From Chloromonas sp. AAM2 (lineage: Eukaryota; Chlorophyta; Chlorophyceae; Chlamydomonadales; Chlamydomonadaceae): a stretch of 54,718 nt of DNA. Shown here piece by piece: positions 1 through 12,391 of this stretch; position 1 is the stretch's first letter; each line of letters begins with the position of its first letter. Position numbers and translations under genes: made by a program. The stretch spans positions 27,221-81,938 of the forward strand of contig QAXH01005142.1 of the NCBI GenBank assembly GCA_004335635.1, given 5' to 3'. The notes beneath the pieces were generated by a model. That model searched no databases. It saw only the letters and a list, made by a program, of their open reading frames with translations, and had not been told where the DNA came from.

Positions 1-362
1 CAGGGGCACGGGCACGGGCGCGGGCAGTGCGTATGGATTGATATCCAGCAGCACAGGGCACACTGGGCGCGCACTGTGTACTGATATCCGTATGCAGGAC
101 TGTCGTCAACTGGGTGGAGCAGCCCACACCTCTTGCATGACTGTAAGCATGGTGTGAGAGCGTACCATCACCAGGGTGACACCAGCTGCATCACAATCAG
201 CACCATTGTTTACAACCTACCAAACACAAGCCGGGGTTGCATTCACCTCTAACCATGCGTAGTCCAAGTGATCGTTTGTGCCATGCAAAGGCCCGCAGCC
301 ATCAAACTCAAGTGCTAGCCTGTTGTACACGCGGGTATGCCCGCAATGACTACTGACTAAAG

Positions 363-3300
363 ACACAAGTCACGTGCTGGTGGATGTGCGTGATGTTCCC
401 AGGTACGTTGAGCGGGGCCTGGGCGAGGTGGTGAGCCAGGAGCCCCTCACTGTCAGGCTGCACTTTGAGCCACAGGGGAGAGGACACCAGGACGACAACT
501 ACTATACGGTACTCAGCTGAAGGGGATGGGTTGTAGGATGTGAAGGGTTTGAAGGGGATAGGGGTTTTCAATGGTATGAGACCTTCAGTGATTTTAAGAG
601 GTAGATGGACACCAGAAGAAGGACTAGCTCAAGGGAATGGGGTTGGCTGAAAAGGTTACTGTGGTTAAGGCCACCTTCTGTGGAGGGCATGGGGTGGATG
701 AGGGAGGATGGATAAGTGTGATAAGTACTACACTGCCAGTCACTTTCTAGTGTTGGCGGGAGTTAGAGAAGCCGTGGATGATGCTACTGCTAGGGATGCA
801 AGGCCGAGTCGGTATGCATCATGGACAGGGAAGAGCCCAGGCTTGAAAGACTTGAGCTTTCGTTGGCCGAAGTGCTCTGATCACAGTGAAACACAGTGAA
901 AAGATTTTCGTTATCATGGCAAAGGTATCATTAGCATTGCAGAAGGTCAGCCTTCTGGCCCTAATGCATACAGGTGAATTTGCTTAGCCTTCTGGCTCTG
1001 ATGCCTGCACTCACAGGCTGACAAGCTCAACCAGTGTGTGGTGTGTGGAGCGACCAGCGCTGCACCTGCCACTGAACCCACCGCCATCCCGGCCCCCGTC
1101 AGCGGTGCTGACAGCCCTGCAGACACCCACCACTCACAGTCATTGGACGGCCCCACTGAGCCGTACCTGAGGCACAGTGTGGTGCCGCACTGCTACAGGA
1201 AGTGCTTCCCTGTCACATACAAGTGCGTGGGATGGGGGAGGGGCCTGGTGATGCGCGAGTGCAGCCAATGGCAGTGCACAATGCCTTCGAACTTCGCCAC
1301 GGACAGTGACAAGAGAGTCTCCACTCATGCGCCTTGTGCTCGTTGGCTGGCAGATTTCATCGCTAAGCCAGCGACGCAAGACGCATGGATACGACAATCA
1401 AGGGTTGAGTGACAGGGCCACGTGCTCGGTTCCTGCACACGGACAGCACTTGTCAGGCCAGAACAAGGTCATGACGAAATGGAAAGTTAGTGGCACGTGC
1501 TTACTCTGTCCTGTCACGTGCTTCTCATGTCCTGCAGGTCGCACCTGAGCCACGACATCGTACTCCTGTGCCTGGCATGCCACCAGGTGGGGCACGGACT
1601 GCCAACAGGGGCTGTTCTGCAATAGGACAGTCCTTGCTGTTAATGCAGTCATGGCATGCACTGCCTTCCCTTGGCAGCAACGACAACTTTGTGTATCTGC
1701 AGTGTCTGACTTTGTGTCTCTATCTCCCTTTCAAGCTCACTGACTTAGTGGCTGACTAGTGGCTATGTCACAGGCAACCCGTACAGGTACCTGCTTTGTG
1801 CCTAGCAGCACATGCTGCAGCTGTCCGGTGGACTGCCTGGAACATTACTTGGTCCGATGGGCAAGTGCGTCAGTTGATTACCTTGTCTTGTTGCGAACAT
1901 GCCTGTTCCACACAAACAACAACAGTTGTATATTTGTGTACGAAATTCGTGGACTGGTTTGTTGCCGTGGCCGACTGACCCTCGTATGCCTAAGCGTGAG
2001 CCGTGTGCACAGGTGTGCAGTGCACACAACCAGAGGCGCATGGCCGAGCTAGGCCGACAGTTCAACGCTCCCCTGTCCGAGGTGAGGGTGGGTTAGTATC
2101 AACCCGCTTACGCACACGGTCTCAGGTAGTGAGTCAGGCCAACACAACCGATGCGCCAGTGCCAACCAGTGACAGCATGTGGGCTAGGGCTAACGAGCCA
2201 GAATGAGCAAATACTTAGCTGGTGGCGCGCTGTCTCAGGTAAGGGTGGACTATGGGCCATTACATACACACAGGCCAAGGACGACAAGTCGGGCCGTATG
2301 GGCCAGGCTTAGATGGACAACCACCAATGCAGTACTACCCAGTGACAATGGAAACCTTTGGCTGTTTTGCATTGCAGGACAACCAGCGGTACAAGCATGA
2401 TGCGTACCTGGGTGGTGTGCGCAGTGCAGGACGCGCTCTGTTAAACACTAAGGCAAGTGTGGTACAATGTGACAAGTATGGTGTGGTGTGTGATGTGATG
2501 TGATGGCAGACTTGTTTCACGTGGTTCATGTGTGGTTGACCAACTTTCCGGCTGGTTGATTCTTAGCCCAACCTGCGTTCAAGCCTGTGTTCGTCAACAT
2601 CACCGCCAAGAAGTTGTTCGCTCAGCATCCTGTCTGAAATGCATCGCAGCCAGAGTTGTTTTGGCCATTGCGCTTCAAACATGCTGACGCATAGGCCACA
2701 GTTACCATCCATGCAAGAAATGTGTACTTGCCGCACGCTTGCCGTGCACTCTCCACAGGTTCAGTTGCCCGCCACCCGGCGCACCGCGCTGCTTGCATGC
2801 GTGGCAGAGCACTACCAGGTGCAGGCTGGGGAGGTGCATGAGGACATGCTCAGACAGGCGGCAAACATTGACTCACGCAAACCTGCCACTGAATGGTGGG
2901 TGGCTGCACGCATGCAGCACACCCATGGACCTTACATGCACCCATGTGCGTTGATGCCAGCTCATGACGCTACGGACTCCAATTGCTGTGGAAGGCATAA
3001 GTTTCTTGTTCTGATGAAGCTGTGCTGAGTTTGTGCAAATTGCTCGAGATCTCGCAGCCGGCTGTCTGCTTTGACCAGTTTTGAAAGGCATCACAGGCGA
3101 TTTGATTGGCTTTGAAGGGCAGTGCTTGAAGTATACAAGGCGAGCTCTTGAAGGCTATTTAGGGGTGCACTGGTCCGAAGCTTGCATGCGGAATGGTGCA
3201 CGGTGTCACCTTACGTAGGGGGTTGCACTTGCGCATGGAATGGTGCACGGCATCACCTTACCTACGGGGGTGCAACCTATCTAGGGGGCTGCACTTGCGC

Positions 3301-3655
3301 ATGGAATGGTGCACTGTGTCACCTGGCGCGTTCTTCAAATAGCATGCAGTATCAGTTCTTGCTTCCATGGGCATGCAGGGCCTCCCATGCGGAGCGTGTC
3401 GTGGCATCGCTACAGGGTGACATCGAGGGGTTTGTGCGAGGATGGAGATCCCACTTCCTTGAAGCCATGAAGCCGCGGCACCTGCCACCCCACTGGTCTG
3501 TGGTGGCAAGGGTGGCCAACAGCGGATTGGTCATAAGCGAAATGGTAGAAAACGGATCAGATCAGGGTCAGGGACGGAGGTCAGGACAGGCTCCAGGGGA
3601 ACTGACAGAGCAGGACCCGGCGAACGGGACGCCAGAGCATGGAGAGGATGCTTGA
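363..3655 (+). CDS. EXD2: EXD2-like 3'-5' exonuclease, C-terminal part (5' end outside window)
   Basis: Homolog of exonuclease 3'-5' domain-containing protein 2; only the region downstream of the DEDDy exonuclease domain lies here. Exons: about 363-508, 1017-1222, 1538-1586, 2013-2081, 2378-2452, 2759-2895, 3379-3655; all phases join and the frame stays open to a TGA at 3653. Landmarks in order match remembered human EXD2: RYVERGLGEVV, then CVVCG and VVPHCYRKCFP, then SHDIVLLCLACH (two Cys-x2-Cys pairs with His residues, a zinc-binding module), then VRSAGRALLN, then RSHFLEAMKPRHLPPHWSV. EXD2 in animals is a nuclease linked to DNA-end resection and mitochondrial RNA; its role in algae is unknown to me. 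Intron 5 has a GC donor (AAG|GCAAGT at 2453). The left edge of the first exon is uncertain (363 or 403). The last ~35 residues are low in conservation. Identity is secure; activity cannot be judged without the missing half. Confidence 0.88.
3181..3331. repeat. Imperfect tandem repeat in last EXD2 intron
   Basis: Three tandem units, each built around GGAATGGTGCACGG...TCACC and a G-run followed by TTGCACTTGCG, start near 3181, 3228 and 3294. The second unit is longer because its G-rich end is duplicated. It lies between the exons ending at 2895 and starting at 3379, so it is non-coding. Confidence 0.8.
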
Positions 3656-4029
3656 AGTTGAACTGGGGCGCCAAGGCGTAGCATGTATTGGGCCGGCATG
3701 GTGCATGTTTGAAAAAATGTGTATGTACAAAACAGGTACAATGCATCTTGGTCAGCCAGATGGCATCAATTGTGGATTGAGACATGGCTAGAGCAGACCG
3801 CCGCTGGTGAATGGATTGCAGCAGCATCAATCAAGTATCGCTTTTCGTAGAAGCTGGCTTACAGCTGCCTGCTCATGAGGTCAACGCTCCTCCATTCGAT
3901 CAACGGTAACCGTCTTGCCGTACACAATCCACGACCGAAGGCGTGTCAGCCGGAGGCCCATCGCTGGCATATTCGGTTTGCAGCGTCGCTGCTTTTCAAT
4001 GGCGATGCATTGGTGAAGCGCTGGCACCA

Positions 4030-4853
4030 ATGGCTGTACAAGAAACCCTTGACTCGCTCAAAATCATCCTCGAGGACGAGCCTACCTTCCAGCTGGTTTT
4101 AGACAGAGTATTCGATGACCTGGACGTTAATCACAACAACACGCTGGATACTGCCGAGTTCCAAGCCTACATTGCACGTTGTTGTGCTGCCATGAACATC
4201 AGGTGCGCATCCAGAGGCACATTTTCCTGTCCTCGCCTCCAGCATGCGTGCGCTTGTGAGCAGTCCTACGCCGTAACGGTAGACAGTGCACGTCATGCAT
4301 CATGTACGAGCAGATGCCATGAAGCATGAGCCATGACATGAGCAAGCCAGCAGCAACACCATACTTGCCTCTTGCCTCTTGTCTTCTGCTGGTCTCTTGC
4401 CTCTTGCTGGTCTCTTGCCTCTTGTCTTTTGCTCTTGCCGGACTTCTGCCCCAGCTGCCGTCAATGCCACACACATTATTATCGCGTGTACTGGAAATTT
4501 GCACTGGCCATCATTGCCACTCACACCACCATGCACTGTGAACAACCACGGCCTGACCTTCCATGCGCAAGGGGCAGAGCCTCGCTGTTTGCCTTCCCCC
4601 TTTTGCCAGGGACATACCCAACCCTGAGCAGATCTCACATGTGTTCAAACACCTGGACCTGGACAATGATAGTTGTGTGACCAAGGATGAGCTGGCGGTC
4701 TTCCTGCGCCATCTGTTCCGGGAGCAGCTCAAGCACTGTGCTGAAAAGCTGCGAAAACCATCTCACAAGGCAACCTTCGGTGCTGGGCAGCAATCACATG
4801 CAGCAGGTGCTGGTACATCTGGTGTGCCTGCACGCCCTTCTGGCATGCTGTGA
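4030..4853 (+). CDS. Small EF-hand calcium-binding protein (two EF-hands)
   Basis: Two exons, 4030-4202 and 4610-4853, joined across a GT-AG intron (AG|GTGCGC ... TTTTGCCAG), give 138 residues. EF-hand 1 has the loop DVNHNNTLDTAE and EF-hand 2 the loop DLDNDSCVTKDE. Both have Asp at position 1 and Glu at position 12; loop 2 has Cys at position 7 and Thr at position 9, so it may bind calcium less tightly. The last ~35 residues, after REQLKHCAEKL, are low-complexity. The start at 4030 (MAVQETLDSLK) was chosen because the helix before EF-hand 1 begins there; an in-frame ATG at 3943 would add 29 residues of less plausible sequence. It could be a calcium sensor of cilium or cytosol, but I do not recognise an ortholog. 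It is followed by the convergent YbeY-HAD gene. Confidence 0.72.
4366..4441. repeat. Pyrimidine-rich minisatellite in EF-hand gene intron
   Basis: Degenerate repeats of CTCTTGCCTCTTG and CTGGTCTCTTGCC fill this part of the single intron of the EF-hand gene. Open frames through it (for example ASCLLLVSCLL) are artefacts of the repeat. Confidence 0.75.
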
Positions 4854-6063
4854 TATCTGGCAGGCCACGGCGACTTAAACACCTGCGGTTACACAAGTCA
4901 CACAGTACGGCAGCGGTTGCATCAGTTCCAGGCGCCAGGCGCATCACTTTGATTCAGGGCGACTGAGAGTTGTCAGTAACCCTGACTGATTAGCTATTAG
5001 CTATTAGCTGGCACTTTATTGCCTCCCATGTGTGCTGGGTATAACTGGTATTCGCTTTATGCTAAGGCAGTACACCAGGGCACCCTTGTGACTTTGACAG
5101 TACGTCTTTGACAGTACGACATACACGCTCGCGTGGCTCGTCGCTGCTTCAGTTGGCCGCATGGGAAATTAATCACTTGATGGCAAAACAACTGGATTGC
5201 AGCACGGGCCTGCTGTCTCAATGATTCTGGCTTGGAGCACAGCCAAGTAAGTTATAAACCTTGTTTGGGGCTTCTGGGGCATCATATGCAGGGGTTTACA
5301 CGCAGGATGAATGCGTTCTTAAAAACTGAATAGGTGGTGCTCTTAGGATGTACGTTCAAAACACAACAAAATGAGTCCACTTGGCAGGCTTGCGTTTACT
5401 GCATACTAGTACTGTTGGAGTGTCTGTTTTTTCGCTCCACACTTCACGTTTGAAATGAAATGCACGTCAAAATAGTGGTCATACCAGGTGGGCTTTCCTG
5501 CCATCAATGTTGAGTGTAATGATATGACGATTGGAACACAATTAGCTGGACGCCTTGTCTCTCGCAAGGTCGGCAGTTGCAAGGTCCGCATTACAATGCG
5601 CAGAAGGGTTTGCTGGAGCAAGAGGCGTACGTGGCGTGTCGCCCAGGTCCGCCGTACTGCATCAGCAGTGAGCTGACTGAGAGACACCTACCAACGTAGT
5701 GTGTCTGGTTCCTCACAAGAGGGGAGGGATTCCAACCCGTCCAACCTACATGTGAAGGGGATTGCGGCACACCAGGATAGAAGTGGTGGTGGCCAACCCC
5801 TGGAGGTGCTATCCTGTCCGCGTACCTCGCTAGACCCAACAGACTCACACAATTTGAACAACTGCCAGGCATGGCTAAAAAACGGACCCAAAATGGGGCC
5901 TGAAAACATGTGCAAATCGTTCAATGTTCATCAATAGCCAGGCCTGCAAAGTAGGGGGATGTCCAGCTAGCCGAGCACCGCCAATCTCCGGCCACAAGCA
6001 ACCTAAGCACCAAGGTCTTGTGCAAGGTCCATTACATTACACTCTTCAGGTACACGTGTTCGG
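4854..6063. other. Intergenic stretch between EF-hand and YbeY-HAD genes
   Basis: No gene is seen over 1.2 kb. It holds small tandem duplications (TTAGCTA near 4990, CTTTGACAGTACG near 5092) and a SINE-like repeat at 5716-5816. On the minus strand two TGTAA signals (TTACA at 6032 and 6037 on +) lie about 25 nt beyond the YbeY-HAD stop codon. TGTAA is the usual polyadenylation signal of Chlamydomonas-type algae. Confidence 0.6.
5716..5816 (-). repeat. SINE-like dispersed repeat, copy 1
   Basis: Read on the minus strand it runs from CCTCCAGGGG through CCACCACCA, GCAATCCCCTTCAC and TGTAGGTTGGACGGG to TTGGAATCCCTCCCCTC. Related copies are at 46876, 47531 and 50407 (+) and at 53146 (-). The segment GGTTGGAATCC differs from the tRNA B-box consensus GGTTCGAATCC at one base, which suggests a tRNA-derived SINE; this origin is inference. 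Confidence 0.6.
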
Positions 6064-9000
6064 TCAGAAGACATACCGCTCAAAGGCCTCAGCAATGCCA
6101 TCGTCATTATGGGATGCGACCACCGCCGCTGCAGCCGCCTTAACTGGCGGCACTGCGTTCCCCATGGCCACCCCCACCCCCGCATTGGCTACCATCTGAA
6201 GGTCGTTGGCCCCGTCACCAACCGCCATAAACTGATCCCTGTGCACATCAAGGTGCTTCAACAACACCTGTGCAGCCACCCATTTGTCCACTCCAGTGGG
6301 CACCACCTCGAGCATGTTGGGGACAGCCTGTGGCAGCAGAGCAGCAGGGTAGGCCTGAATTTTAGTAGGGTCGGTACAGTACAGGAGGCCCCAATGCACT
6401 CCTTCAGGATTCGGGCGGTTAATGTTGGCTTGGGTTGACCCGGACCAATGCAAACAGCCTGTGGTAGCAAAGCAGCGGGGTTGATCAAGGGTTAGCTTGG
6501 AGCAACAAGTGGCATTGCAGTGCGAGCACCGCCGTGAGGGCTGAGAGATAAAGTTCAGAAGGCCAGACTCAGCATAGATAGGCATCTTGGAACAGCAACC
6601 CTACAACAGTTCTTCCTAGTCTGAGCACAACATGATGCCTGTTCTCTGTTGCCCGCTCGTACCGACCTGTAGCGGCACTGCACCCGACCCCTGCAGAGCT
6701 GAGCTCCAGTGGGGAGTGAGCACCGAGTCAACAACCTGCAGACAGGTACATGTGGCAACACGCAAAACTGTTGAACTGTGACTGTAGATTTCAGGTAGCA
6801 GGACAGGACAGAGTGCCTGTTAGGCCCTTGATGAAGCACTCCGTGTAACACCTCAGGTGCCAGTCAGACTGGCTCCTCACACAACAGTCAACAGTCCTGG
6901 AAAACCTGGTATCCTACACCTTGGACTGCTGGCAAGCGGCATGGCTCAACACACTGTCCCAACGCCTCGATTTCAAGCCAGATGCAAACCCTGGTCGGGT
7001 TTTGGCCCTCTGCCCACAGTGCTGCCATGGACGTCATTTCTAATGACAAGTTATCCAATGTCAACACCCAGACTGTCTCACACTCTGTAACCTGTGCATG
7101 TCCTGCCGTCAATTATCGTTAGGGTGACCATTCGTTAACACCTGGTCAGCAGTCACCTTGGGTGTGGTCATGAACAGCAGTTTGCGCACGGGTGGTCCGG
7201 ACAGAAGCGCATCCAGTGAAGGGGCCACTGAGGCCAGCGGCTCCCAGTAGACCTTGTGAAGTGACTGAAGGGGAAGAGGAGAGGCACACACACCGACAGT
7301 GCTGAGGGAAGCACTCCTATGGGCGAGCATGTGTGCAACAGCCTACACCAAACAACGAGCTTTTCAATCCAGCGACTGGAGTGGAAGTAGATGCACACGG
7401 ATAGTTTGATACGAAAGACGACAGGCCAACAGATGATGGGTGATGGGAGAGAATGCCAGTGCCCGCACCATCAGACGACTTTCCCAACCCAAACAACGAC
7501 TTTGGTGGTGTTGCAAGACTACTGGCCCGAACACATGCACACCCACTCACCCACTCATGCATTGTGTGCGCTCAAATCAAGCATGTGATGAGACATGCAT
7601 GCAAGCGTGCACACGCTCACACTCCACACATACGCCCTAGCCCTGCTTGCACATCACCGTGCCCTCGCAGTCCCTTTCACGCAGGCGCACGTGCACACAC
7701 AAACACCCACGCACACACCCACGCACACACCCAGCCTGCAGGCCACCGGCCCCCTGCAGATCGCCCCACCTGCAGATCGTCCGTCATGCGCAGCGTGGTG
7801 CAGTGGTCTCCCGTAAACGCAACCAGGCTCACGGCCCCGCCCGGGTGACAGTCACGCACGTACCTGCAACACAGGCGCAGAGGAAGGGAGGGTCAAGTCA
7901 GCGGCGGGAGGGCACACCAAGCCAGACAAAACATCGGTAGCATAAACACATGCAAGGTACCGTAGGCTGGGCTGAGCTAGTTCTGGTGATGAATCGAACC
8001 AATAACGGTGCGTGCCCGCTCCCTGCTCTATCTACAAAGATTCACTGACCGATTATACACATACATAATCCCTATACACAGTGTATCGAGCTGCCTGCCT
8101 GCTGCTTACTGGAATGCCTTGGCCACAACGTCCGTTGGCAGCTGCGCATCTGCCAGCTGCTGTCCCTCTTTCCCGTGCACCGCCAGACCCTGCAAGAATA
8201 TGCCGGGGCCAGCCGAGTGGACCAACAAACCGGCGCCTGCAGGGGCAGGGGCAAGGGGGTCGGCAGGTCATATGCACCTTCAGAGCAGCAGACGCAGACA
8301 GCTTACACAATGGGGCGCGCGCGCCACTGCTTATACCTTCAATTGTTCGCACTTATCCATCTTGATACAGCCTAGTTTGTCCGGATGCGCTGTGAGACAA
8401 GAGATCAAACCAAATTCAAAAGAAACATGCCGAATGCGGTTTTTCAGATTTCAAGAGCGCTTCAGACCAAATGGACTAGCTAATCAGATGGTCTGATCAG
8501 GTCAATTTTCATTTCCACGCACAATCGTTTATTCATTGTCTGGCACACCCTGCACCTCACCTGCCAGCCCCACAGCCTGGCACGCCCTCATGGCCGCCGG
8601 TCTCGCTTTCCCCGTTGCCAGCATCACGGTCACTCCCCGGTCACACGCCCTCTTGATAACCTCCACAGAGGATGGCAATATCTTAGATCTTCCATCTAGC
8701 AAGGTCCCATCCATATCTAACGCCACCAGCCGTATCGGTGAACGCCCTTTCCCGCTCTGCATGCTGCCGGATTGCGTTTTCGCTCCCGCAGCCCCTGCTT
8801 TGCTAGAAGCTGCTTTCGCCTCTGATTTACCCGCTCCAGCCCCCTTGGTTGCTCGAGTTTCTTCCCTTGCGTGGCTGCTGCTGCTGCTGGTGCTGGTGCT
8901 AGGAGTTTGAGCATGTGTGTTGTCTCGGGATGCGGCAACGTCCACGTCGGCGGTTTGCTGTTTTGCATCACTGTCGCTATCCTCGTCCATAGCACCAAAC

Positions 9001-12000
9001 ACAGCACCCAGCACGCCTAGTGTACCAGCAGAGGAAGGCGCGCCCTGCGTGGTTCCCGCACCCCGCCTCCGCCACGGACTAGCCATGCCACCATCCGCCC
9101 CTGCGCCCGGCCCCGCCCCCGCGCCCGCCTGATTTGAAGCACCACCAGCAGCGGCAGAGGACTGCTTCCGAGTCAACTTGGCAGAGGTAGAGGCAGAGGA
9201 GCCACTACTACCGAAGCCCTTGGCCTTGGGCTGTTCGTGCATGTTTTTCCCCTGCCCCTCGCAATCGTCTGTCCCCACAGCGGCAATGAGCCCTTCGCCC
9301 ACCCACCCCAGCTCCCGCATCAATTGCTGCTCGGCAGCGGCCATGTCCAATAACTCCTGCAACACATTGTCAAACGAATTACAATCATGGCAATGTCCCT
9401 GCAACACTCCTCAATGCAATGCCACATGACTAACACCGTACTGGTCTAGCATGCCTTGCCAAAGCCATACGCAACCCATCACACACCACCACGGTTGCCT
9501 AAGCTGAAGCCCTAGCAGTGCCATCGCCTGGCAAGCTAACTGACATGCCTGTCATACGCATCATCATTGCGTGCCATTTGCAGATCTGGGGCTGCAACTG
9601 AAGGCGGATCTACGGTGCTGCAACCAAAGCAACTTCCTATCCAACCGCCTGTGTCCTGACAAATCCCGCACCTGTTGTCCCTTCTCATGGTCGTAGCCGC
9701 ACAGGTGCAGGACCCCATGCACCATCAGGATGCGCACCTCATCACGCAAAGTGTGCCTGAGGCAGTCAAGTAGACATGCACAATGTCTACTGCACAATGA
9801 GGAGCATCATGGGCAGAGCGCACATGACCGAGTGGTCATGCGCCGACCACCGCCAAGCACCAGCGTGTCGTGTATTGCATGACAGAGCCGCACAGTGAAC
9901 GTGGTTTGTCACAGCAATGAAATTCATTGAGACTACCTTCAGAGTGCAGCAAGACACTCAGGTCCTGCATAGTGTGACATACTGTGTGCGCTCCAGAGCA
10001 GACCACAACATTGACTGCACAGTGTGACGTACTGTGTGCGCTCCAGAGCAGACCACAACAGTGACTGCACAGTCCCTTTCAATTCTATGTCAGCGTCAGA
10101 CATTGAGAAATTTGCCAACTTTGTCGAAGAAGGCAGCTTGCAACCTGTGTGTGAAACAGAATTGTACTCAAATGCAATCTCTACAGATTGAAGGTCAGTT
10201 GCAACAAGGAAAGCCAGCATTGCCATATGTTGTTCCCTGGTGTGCAAAACAAGCCGTGCAAGAAAAGGTAGCAAGGAAGGCCAGCACCGGCCATGTGTTG
10301 TTCCTGGGTGTATCCACTCACTTCCTCTCCCTGGCCTGGCGCTGTGCGGTGTCCAGGGATACGACCAGGTCACCCAGCAGCTTCACGGGCAAACGCACCT
10401 GAGAGAGTAGGGCAGGGTTGGATTAGGCCAGGGCTGAGCACAGGTGGACGCTTACTCTCGCAAACCAGGCCACAGAATCTTACGTGCACGCTGGCACTAG
10501 CGCATGCACGCATTCTCGCAGACTTTGGAACACCACTGTTGGAACACTGGTGGACATGACTTCAGGATTTGGTGGCGTTCAGGCTTGAGACCGTTGTGGT
10601 CTGGTTGCAGTGTGCATACAAATGCTCATTTCTGCCGTGAAGCTAGTCTTGCCGTTTTGGCATACAGTCTGCCTAGCCACACTTACAAAGCGATGACTCC
10701 ACCTTGCAATGTGACGTGCCTCAAAATCCAAGTCATCATTCCAGATTGGGTGGTAAAAGCAATAAGAAATGCCCCTTACGGTACAGATTGATCTGTCTCG
10801 GTTTCATGGGACCCTCAGCACTGCTACGCTCAGACCTCAGGGTTGACCAAGCTATTCCACCCGATCCCTTTTTTGGGTAGAATTGGTGAGATAGATGACT
10901 GCACTTCAGCAGTTTCCAACACCAGCTCACCTTGTAGTCCAAGTCATCATCCATTTCAAACGACAGCACGTCTGTGGGCCCATCCTTTCCCCTATGCTGG
11001 GCGTTGAGCACGGCTATGCGAGCATCATCACACACAACCATGGAGAGCGTTGCCACGCCTGTGTGCACAAACATGCACAAAGAAGCAAACCCTCGTGATG
11101 CAGAGTCTGATTCAGTGGTGGGCCTGTTGCTCCAGAGCACGTGCTTGTCTCTTTTTGATGAACGTAATCATCTGCCCAGAGACTGGCGGCAAGCCAGATG
11201 CAGACAGGTAACTCAACACTTGGGATGAGTATGGTATTTGCTGGCTTGCAAGTGTAGCTGGACCCGTGTGCAGCTGGACCCGTGTGCAGCTGGACCCATG
11301 TGCAGCTGGACCCATGTGCAGCTGGACCCGTGTGCAGCTGGACCCGTGTGCAGCTGGACCCATGTGCAGCTGGACCCATGTGCAGCTGGACCCGTGTGCA
11401 GCTGGACCCATGTGCAGCTGGACCCGTGTGCAGCTGGACCCAAGAGGATGGCAAGTTGTATCCTTGTGTGAAGGCGTCTGCCCAAACGGTTTTGTGCTTT
11501 CTGGCCGTTGTGAACGCTGGCGCTAAAGTACGGGGCTGAACTTCCAGAACAGCAGCCAGGGTACGTGTTATGTCTCCACTGATTGGTTCTGGTGCTTACG
11601 TGGTGGCTTGTACTTGGGTTGGCTGGCAGCTTTGAGTTCAAGGGCCTTCCTGATCAGCAGCCCGGCGTCCTGACCCAGCTCCTGAAGAAAACGATTCTGC
11701 TCCTGCCTGCGTGTGCATTCATGACGTGTTCATGACAAGATGGCAGAATGCCTCACAAGGGCTGACAGGCTATGGAATGGCCTCTGCATTGCGACCAGTA
11801 TGCGATTGAGCGGCCGTGAGATTGAGTTTTCTAAGGACAGAACCAGCATCACAACCCTGTAACGTACAGTAGTGTGAAGGAGTTGAAAAAACTCCTCCAA
11901 AGAAATACTGTGCGTCTGCTCGATAACACATGCAAGGGTGGTGTGGTGTGGAGTGTATGTGTGCATGTGTGTGTGTGTGGCTGTGGTTGTGTGTGTGTGT

Positions 12001-12391
12001 GTGCAGGTTCAACCCACACCCTGCCAGCGCACTTGTTCATCTTGCCCCTCAGAGGCATGCCTTCCACCATGATGTCAATCTTTGGCTGGACCTCGTTGCC
12101 TTGGATCGCAGCTCTGCGCTTGTGCCAGGTCCTGAAGCTCAGCCTCTTGGATGGCGGTTCAAAAAGGAATCGAATCCCATCATCTGCTCCACCACTGGCA
12201 GTAGTCGATGCAGGCCTTGGCGGGCCTGCTACGATTCCTGCTGCTGCTGCTGCTGCTGGGGATGCCGATGTACGAATAGGCTGCAACATGCCCCTTTTCT
12301 GGATGACATGTCCGGCAGCCATGGGGTTGCAACCGGGTCCATGCAAGCAGGCGCGCTGCATGCCCGACAGCAGCGGCCGCATTGAGCGCAT
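6064..12391 (-). CDS. YBEY: YbeY endoribonuclease-HAD hydrolase fusion, probably plastid-targeted
   Basis: Eleven exons on the minus strand: 12391-12033, 11706-11600, 11058-10931, 10398-10322, 9756-9672, 9356-8561, 8236-8110, 7863-7770, 7264-7142, 6735-6667, 6327-6064. They total 2229 nt (742 aa) with all phases consistent. Residues 1 to about 60 are rich in Arg, Ser and Ala with few acids, like a transit peptide. The YbeY domain carries GKDGPTDVLSFEMDD, LLGDLVVSLDTA and the zinc motif HGVLHLCGYDH (H237, H241, H247). A low-complexity Gly/Ala/Ser linker of about 180 residues follows. The Cof-type HAD domain has DMDGT (D466, D468), ATGKARP, VDKW (K670) and GDGAND (D693, D697). The same fusion exists in Arabidopsis chloroplast YbeY (At2g25870), which matures organellar rRNA; the HAD substrate is unknown. 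The gene shares a 191-bp promoter with the isochorismatase gene. Several introns carry tandem repeats. Confidence 0.93.
7691..7736. repeat. CA-rich simple repeat in YbeY-HAD intron 8
   Basis: Runs of CACACA interrupted by AAACACCCACG lie in the intron between the exons ending at 7770 and beginning at 7264. Only repeat structure is seen. Confidence 0.8.
9971..10070. repeat. 50-bp tandem duplication in YbeY-HAD intron 4
   Basis: Positions 9971-10020 and 10021-10070 are direct copies differing at two bases (A/G and T/G). Both start AGTGTGAC and end TGACTGCAC. They lie in the intron between the exons ending at 10322 and starting at 9756. Confidence 0.92.
11252..11441. repeat. 16-bp minisatellite, 12 copies, in YbeY-HAD intron 2
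   Basis: The unit is RTGTGCAGCTGGACCC. The first copy is two bases short and the other eleven are full length. The first base of copies 2-12 reads G G A A G G A A G A G, so the array has a 64-bp higher-order period that breaks down at the end. It lies in the intron between the exons ending at 11600 and starting at 11058. Frames through it give spurious Cys/Trp-rich ORFs on both strands. Confidence 0.95.
11937..12006. repeat. GT-rich microsatellite in YbeY-HAD intron 1
   Basis: A (GT)n tract, with runs of up to 8 dinucleotides interrupted by ATG and GGCTGTG, lies just inside the donor of exon 1 at 12033. It is polymorphism-prone and non-coding. Confidence 0.85.

Noticed and set aside
11112..11641. 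Cys/Trp/Gln-rich ORFs over the 16-bp minisatellite
   Set aside because: They are repeat artefacts in intron 2 of the YbeY-HAD gene; the real exons on either side join in phase without them.
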